Source of the DNA: UBA935 sp031556725
GTDB taxonomy: Bacteria; Bacillota; Clostridia; Lachnospirales; Lachnospiraceae
Length of the DNA stretch: 64,000 bases
Assembly: GCA_031556725.1 (NCBI GenBank)
Contig: JAVBSL010000006.1
Location: forward strand, 75,157-139,156
Direction: 5' to 3'
Positions 61,540 through 64,000 of this stretch are shown here, piece by piece (positions within the stretch are counted from its first letter, which is position 1; the number at the start of each line of letters is the position of its first letter). The position numbers and the translations under genes are program-made. The notes beneath the pieces were generated by a model that did no database searches, was not told where the DNA came from, and saw nothing but the letters and a program-made list of their open reading frames with translations.

Positions 61540-62351
61540 TTAACAATATAATTTTACAATTGGAAAAAATAAAAAGCATTAACCCTTTGATCTATCATAT
61601 TACCAACTATGTTACCGTTAATGATTGTGCCAATATCTGCCTTGCCATCGGAGCATCGCCGATTATGGCTGATGATATGGAAGAAATTGGTGATATTACC
61701 GCCATAGCTTCAAGCCTTGTAATCAATACCGGTACATTAAACAAAAGAACGGCAGAAGCTATGATCAGTGCCGGAGTTGAGGCAAATAAACGGGGTATTC
61801 CGGTTGTTTTGGATCCGGTCGGTGCCGGTGCATCCGGGCTTCGCAATGAAACGGTTTTGCAGCTTTTGGAAAAGGTGAAATTTAGTGTTATACGAGGAAA
61901 TCTTTCGGAAATCCTTTATCTGACGGAAGGTCATGCCAACACCAAAGGAGTGGATGCAGCAGATGAGGACAGAGCCTTTAGCAGCGTAAAGATTGCCAGC
62001 CGCTGCGCTGATGCGCTGGGCTGCACAGTTGCTATAACAGGTAAAACAGATGTTGTTTCAGATGGACAAAGAGTATTGTGTATTAACAACGGACATGAGA
62101 TGTTATCCAAAGTTACCGGGACAGGATGTATGTGCTCCTCACTGATTGGTGCCTTTTGCGGGGCAAATAATGATATGCTTATGGCGGCAGCGGGTGGTAT
62201 AATATGTATGGGTATTGCCGGAGAGCTTGCTTATGAGGTATCAGAAAAAGCAGGACTGGGCAGCTTTCATATATCACTGATTGATGCAATCGGAAATATG
62301 AGCAGACAAATATTGATAGAGAGGGCAAAAATTTATGCGCCATCCTATTGA
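61536..62351 (+). CDS. thiM: hydroxyethylthiazole kinase
   Basis: ThiM phosphorylates the salvaged thiazole moiety, giving HET-P for ThiE. The 271-residue protein has the family segments INPLIYHITNYVTVNDCANI, GASPIMADDMEE, VVLDPVGAGAS and the catalytic GTGCMCSSLIGAF. It overlaps thiD by four bases and thiE by 17. The operon has tenA, thiD, thiM and thiE but no thiC, thiG or thiF, so it supports salvage rather than de novo synthesis, unless those genes lie elsewhere. Confidence 0.95.
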   Translation: MINNIILQLEKIKSINPLIYHITNYVTVNDCANICLAIGASPIMADDMEEIGDITAIASSLVINTGTLNKRTAEAMISAGVEANKRGIPVVLDPVGAGASGLRNETVLQLLEKVKFSVIRGNLSEILYLTEGHANTKGVDAADEDRAFSSVKIASRCADALGCTVAITGKTDVVSDGQRVLCINNGHEMLSKVTGTGCMCSSLIGAFCGANNDMLMAAAGGIICMGIAGELAYEVSEKAGLGSFHISLIDAIGNMSRQILIERAKIYAPSY

Positions 62352-62982
62352 TTATAGTCTGTACCTTGTTACAGATCAGCGCTTAATGAGCACAAAAACC
62401 TTACGGGAAGCAGTCGAACAAGCTGTTTCAGGGGGCTGTACACTGATTCAGCTTCGGGAAAAGGAGCTTTCATCTTACGATTTGTATCAAACGGCAGTAG
62501 AAATAAGAGAGGTTACCAGGCGCTGCCAGGTACCGCTTATCATCAATGACCGAATAGATATTGCTTTGGCAGTGGGAGCAGATGGGGTACATGTGGGACA
62601 AAATGATATTCCGGCCAGAGCGGCCAGGAAGATTATCGGCAATGAGATGATTTTAGGCGTATCGGCAGGATCTGTCGAGGAAGCCATAAGAGCTGTGGCT
62701 GATGGGGCTGATTATCTTGGTGTTGGAGCAATGTTTCCTACTGGGACAAAGGGCGATGCAAAAGTTGTTTCGATGGAAGAATTAAAGAAAATCAGAGCGG
62801 CGGTTAACTTACCGATAGTCGTTATCGGGGGGATAAATAAAGAAAATGCTGCTGAATTTATTTCCTGTGGAATTGACGGCTTGGCGGTAGTTTCTGAAAT
62901 TATTGCGCAACCGGATATTAAGCGGGCGGCTGAGGAAATCTATTTTCATTGCCAGCAAATAGCAAAAAATATCAAGTTTTAG
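62335..62982 (+). CDS. thiE: thiamine-phosphate synthase
   Basis: ThiE joins HMP-PP and HET-P to thiamine phosphate. The 215-residue TIM-barrel protein has the family segments LYLVTDQRL, GGCTLIQLREKELSS, INDRIDIALAVGADGVHVGQ, LGVGAMFPTGTKGDA and VVIGGINKENA. The Asp and Lys/Arg that bind pyrophosphate are present. ATG start overlaps the end of thiM by 17 bases. It is the last thi gene of the operon. The next gene starts 47 bases on, with only a small hairpin without a T-run between, so read-through is possible. Confidence 0.95.
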   Translation: MRHPIDYSLYLVTDQRLMSTKTLREAVEQAVSGGCTLIQLREKELSSYDLYQTAVEIREVTRRCQVPLIINDRIDIALAVGADGVHVGQNDIPARAARKIIGNEMILGVSAGSVEEAIRAVADGADYLGVGAMFPTGTKGDAKVVSMEELKKIRAAVNLPIVVIGGINKENAAEFISCGIDGLAVVSEIIAQPDIKRAAEEIYFHCQQIAKNIKF

Positions 62983-63028
62983 TTTTGGCTTTCGTTTATC
63001 CTACTAGCGAAAGGTAAAGGTGATATAT

Positions 63029-64000
63029 ATGGAAAAGACAAAAGGATACCTAAAAAACTATGTGGGTACAAGTTATGAAGTGGGAACGCAAATAGGAAAA
63101 TGGGCGATGGCTACTCCTGACTTACTACAACGGCTATTATTGCCACCGAATGCTTATCCGCAGGATAAACTTACTAAAATCGTTGACTTGCTTGATTCTT
63201 ATGGACAAGGTATCAACGAGGAAATCAAAGGATTTGCAGATACCATAGGCGTTTCCCAGGAACAGGTGATTTTTTACGCAATGACCTATTTAGAACGTGG
63301 GTGCAGTTTAATGGCGGCATTACCGCAAAAGATCGAGAATGGTCACACGGTAATGGCAAGAAGCTTTGATTTCAACAATGAAATGGACGAAATGTGCTTT
63401 GTTTTTACGGATGTCAAAGGCAGGTATAAACATATTGGTTCGACCTTAAATTTATTCGGTAGATGTGACGGAATGAATGAACATGGACTTGCTGTTTGTA
63501 AGGCTAGTAATGGGCTACCGGTTGGTAACTTTGAAGGTGCTCAAAAAGCAGGGGTAACGGGTCTGAACTTTTGGATTGTCGTTCGCAGTATACTCGAAAA
63601 CTGCAAAAATGTAGAGGAAGCAATTGAATGGACAATGGATGCACCAATTGGCTATAATATTAACCTAATGTTAGCAGACAGTCATAACAAAATAGCATTG
63701 CTTCAATGTATTGACGGTCATAAGGCATATAAAATATTGGATGGGAACAGTGATGAAACATTTCTGAGTGTAACAAATCATGTGCTTCTGAAAGATATAA
63801 AGCCTTACGAGAAAATGCTCATTGAAAACTCGGTAATCCGTAATGACAGAATTGTTAAAATGTTTGAGGAAAATAAGCAAATTTCAAAAAATGACATAAA
63901 GAACCTGCTGTCAACGTCATATCCTGATGGGCTTTGTTGTCACTACTATAAAGAGTTTTTCGGTGTGATACGCGCTATGGTATTTGACACAACGGATAGA
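63029..64000 (+). CDS. C45/choloylglycine-hydrolase-like amidase or acyltransferase, truncated by the window edge
   Basis: An open frame of 324 codons runs off the window, from ATG 63029 (AAAGGTG upstream). It resembles the acyl-CoA:6-aminopenicillanate acyltransferase (peptidase C45)/linear amide hydrolase group of N-terminal nucleophile hydrolases. The nucleophile candidate is Cys92 in YLERGCSLM. Other family-like segments are VMARSFDFNNEMDEM, CDGMNEHGLAV and INLMLADSHNKIALLQ. Unlike classical C45 enzymes, about 90 residues precede the Cys, which would be a propeptide removed by self-cleavage. Substrate unknown: amides such as acylated amino acids, bile salts or lactams are all known for the fold. 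It may be co-transcribed with the thiamine genes. Confidence 0.75.
   Translation, partial: MEKTKGYLKNYVGTSYEVGTQIGKWAMATPDLLQRLLLPPNAYPQDKLTKIVDLLDSYGQGINEEIKGFADTIGVSQEQVIFYAMTYLERGCSLMAALPQKIENGHTVMARSFDFNNEMDEMCFVFTDVKGRYKHIGSTLNLFGRCDGMNEHGLAVCKASNGLPVGNFEGAQKAGVTGLNFWIVVRSILENCKNVEEAIEWTMDAPIGYNINLMLADSHNKIALLQCIDGHKAYKILDGNSDETFLSVTNHVLLKDIKPYEKMLIENSVIRNDRIVKMFEENKQISKNDIKNLLSTSYPDGLCCHYYKEFFGVIRAMVFDTTDR

Noticed and set aside
62990..63012. Small hairpin CTTTCG/CGAAAG between thiE and the C45-type gene
   Set aside because: It has only six pairs, a long loop and no T-run, so it does not support a terminator call.

Overview
The window reads as chromosomal DNA of a spore-forming, Gram-positive member of the Clostridia, most likely a Lachnospiraceae-type bacterium. 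The evidence is its moderate GC content, strong AGGAGG ribosome sites, SpoVA spore genes with sigma-G promoters, a membrane pyrophosphatase, a TPP riboswitch with Firmicutes-style thi genes, and several domains of unknown function (DUF6106, DUF6062, DUF5685, DUF2225) typical of that family. I see no prophage, transposase, CRISPR array, rRNA or replication origin. Family assignments come from reading motifs, not from database searches.

Layout. 1-6.5 kb: a purine block (guaB, a PocR-GAF-PAS-GGDEF-EAL cyclic-di-GMP protein, purH), closed by a perfect 57-bp inverted repeat. 6.6-14.4 kb: a DHH phosphoesterase, a LytTR/GHKL two-component pair, a membrane TIR/beta-propeller protein, a lipoprotein with a duplicated domain, and a decayed zinc-ribbon gene. 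14.5-20 kb: glnS behind a terminator-like leader, a DUF2225 protein, a MocR-type regulator, an acidic YtxH-like protein and a TetR regulator. 20.2-32.3 kb: one gene for an exported, membrane-anchored repeat protein of about 4,058 residues. 32.4-37.4 kb: spoVAC and spoVAD on opposite strands, each with its own sigma-G promoter, with an MBOAT/SGNH O-acyltransferase pair between them. 37.5-42.4 kb: a chemoreceptor, a 44-residue membrane peptide, a DUF1905/C39-like protein, and a zinc-ribbon/DUF5685/DnaJ operon. 42.4-44.8 kb: hppA and tRNA-Arg(ACG).

44.8-55.9 kb is a carbohydrate locus: GH31 glycosidase, AraC regulator, sugar ABC transporter (binding protein and two permeases), GH4 glycosidase and a YesM/YesN sensor pair; an AraC pseudogene lies at its left edge. 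The transporter would import an oligosaccharide, the two glycosidases would cleave it, and AraC plus YesMN would control expression. No ATPase gene is present, so a shared MsmK/UgpC-type ATPase elsewhere is likely.

56-59.9 kb is a stress-like cluster: RidA, a MerR regulator with a GyrI domain, an AlkX/YcaQ DNA glycosylase, a small AraC protein and an extra ClpP overlapping it. 59.9-63 kb is a thiamine salvage operon (tenA, thiD, thiM, thiE) under a TPP riboswitch with its own terminator. A C45-type amide hydrolase/acyltransferase gene runs off the right edge.

The most notable points are the split spoVA locus enclosing an acyltransferase pair, the 57-bp palindrome, the TIR/beta-propeller protein, the giant surface protein, and the AraC-ClpP overlap.
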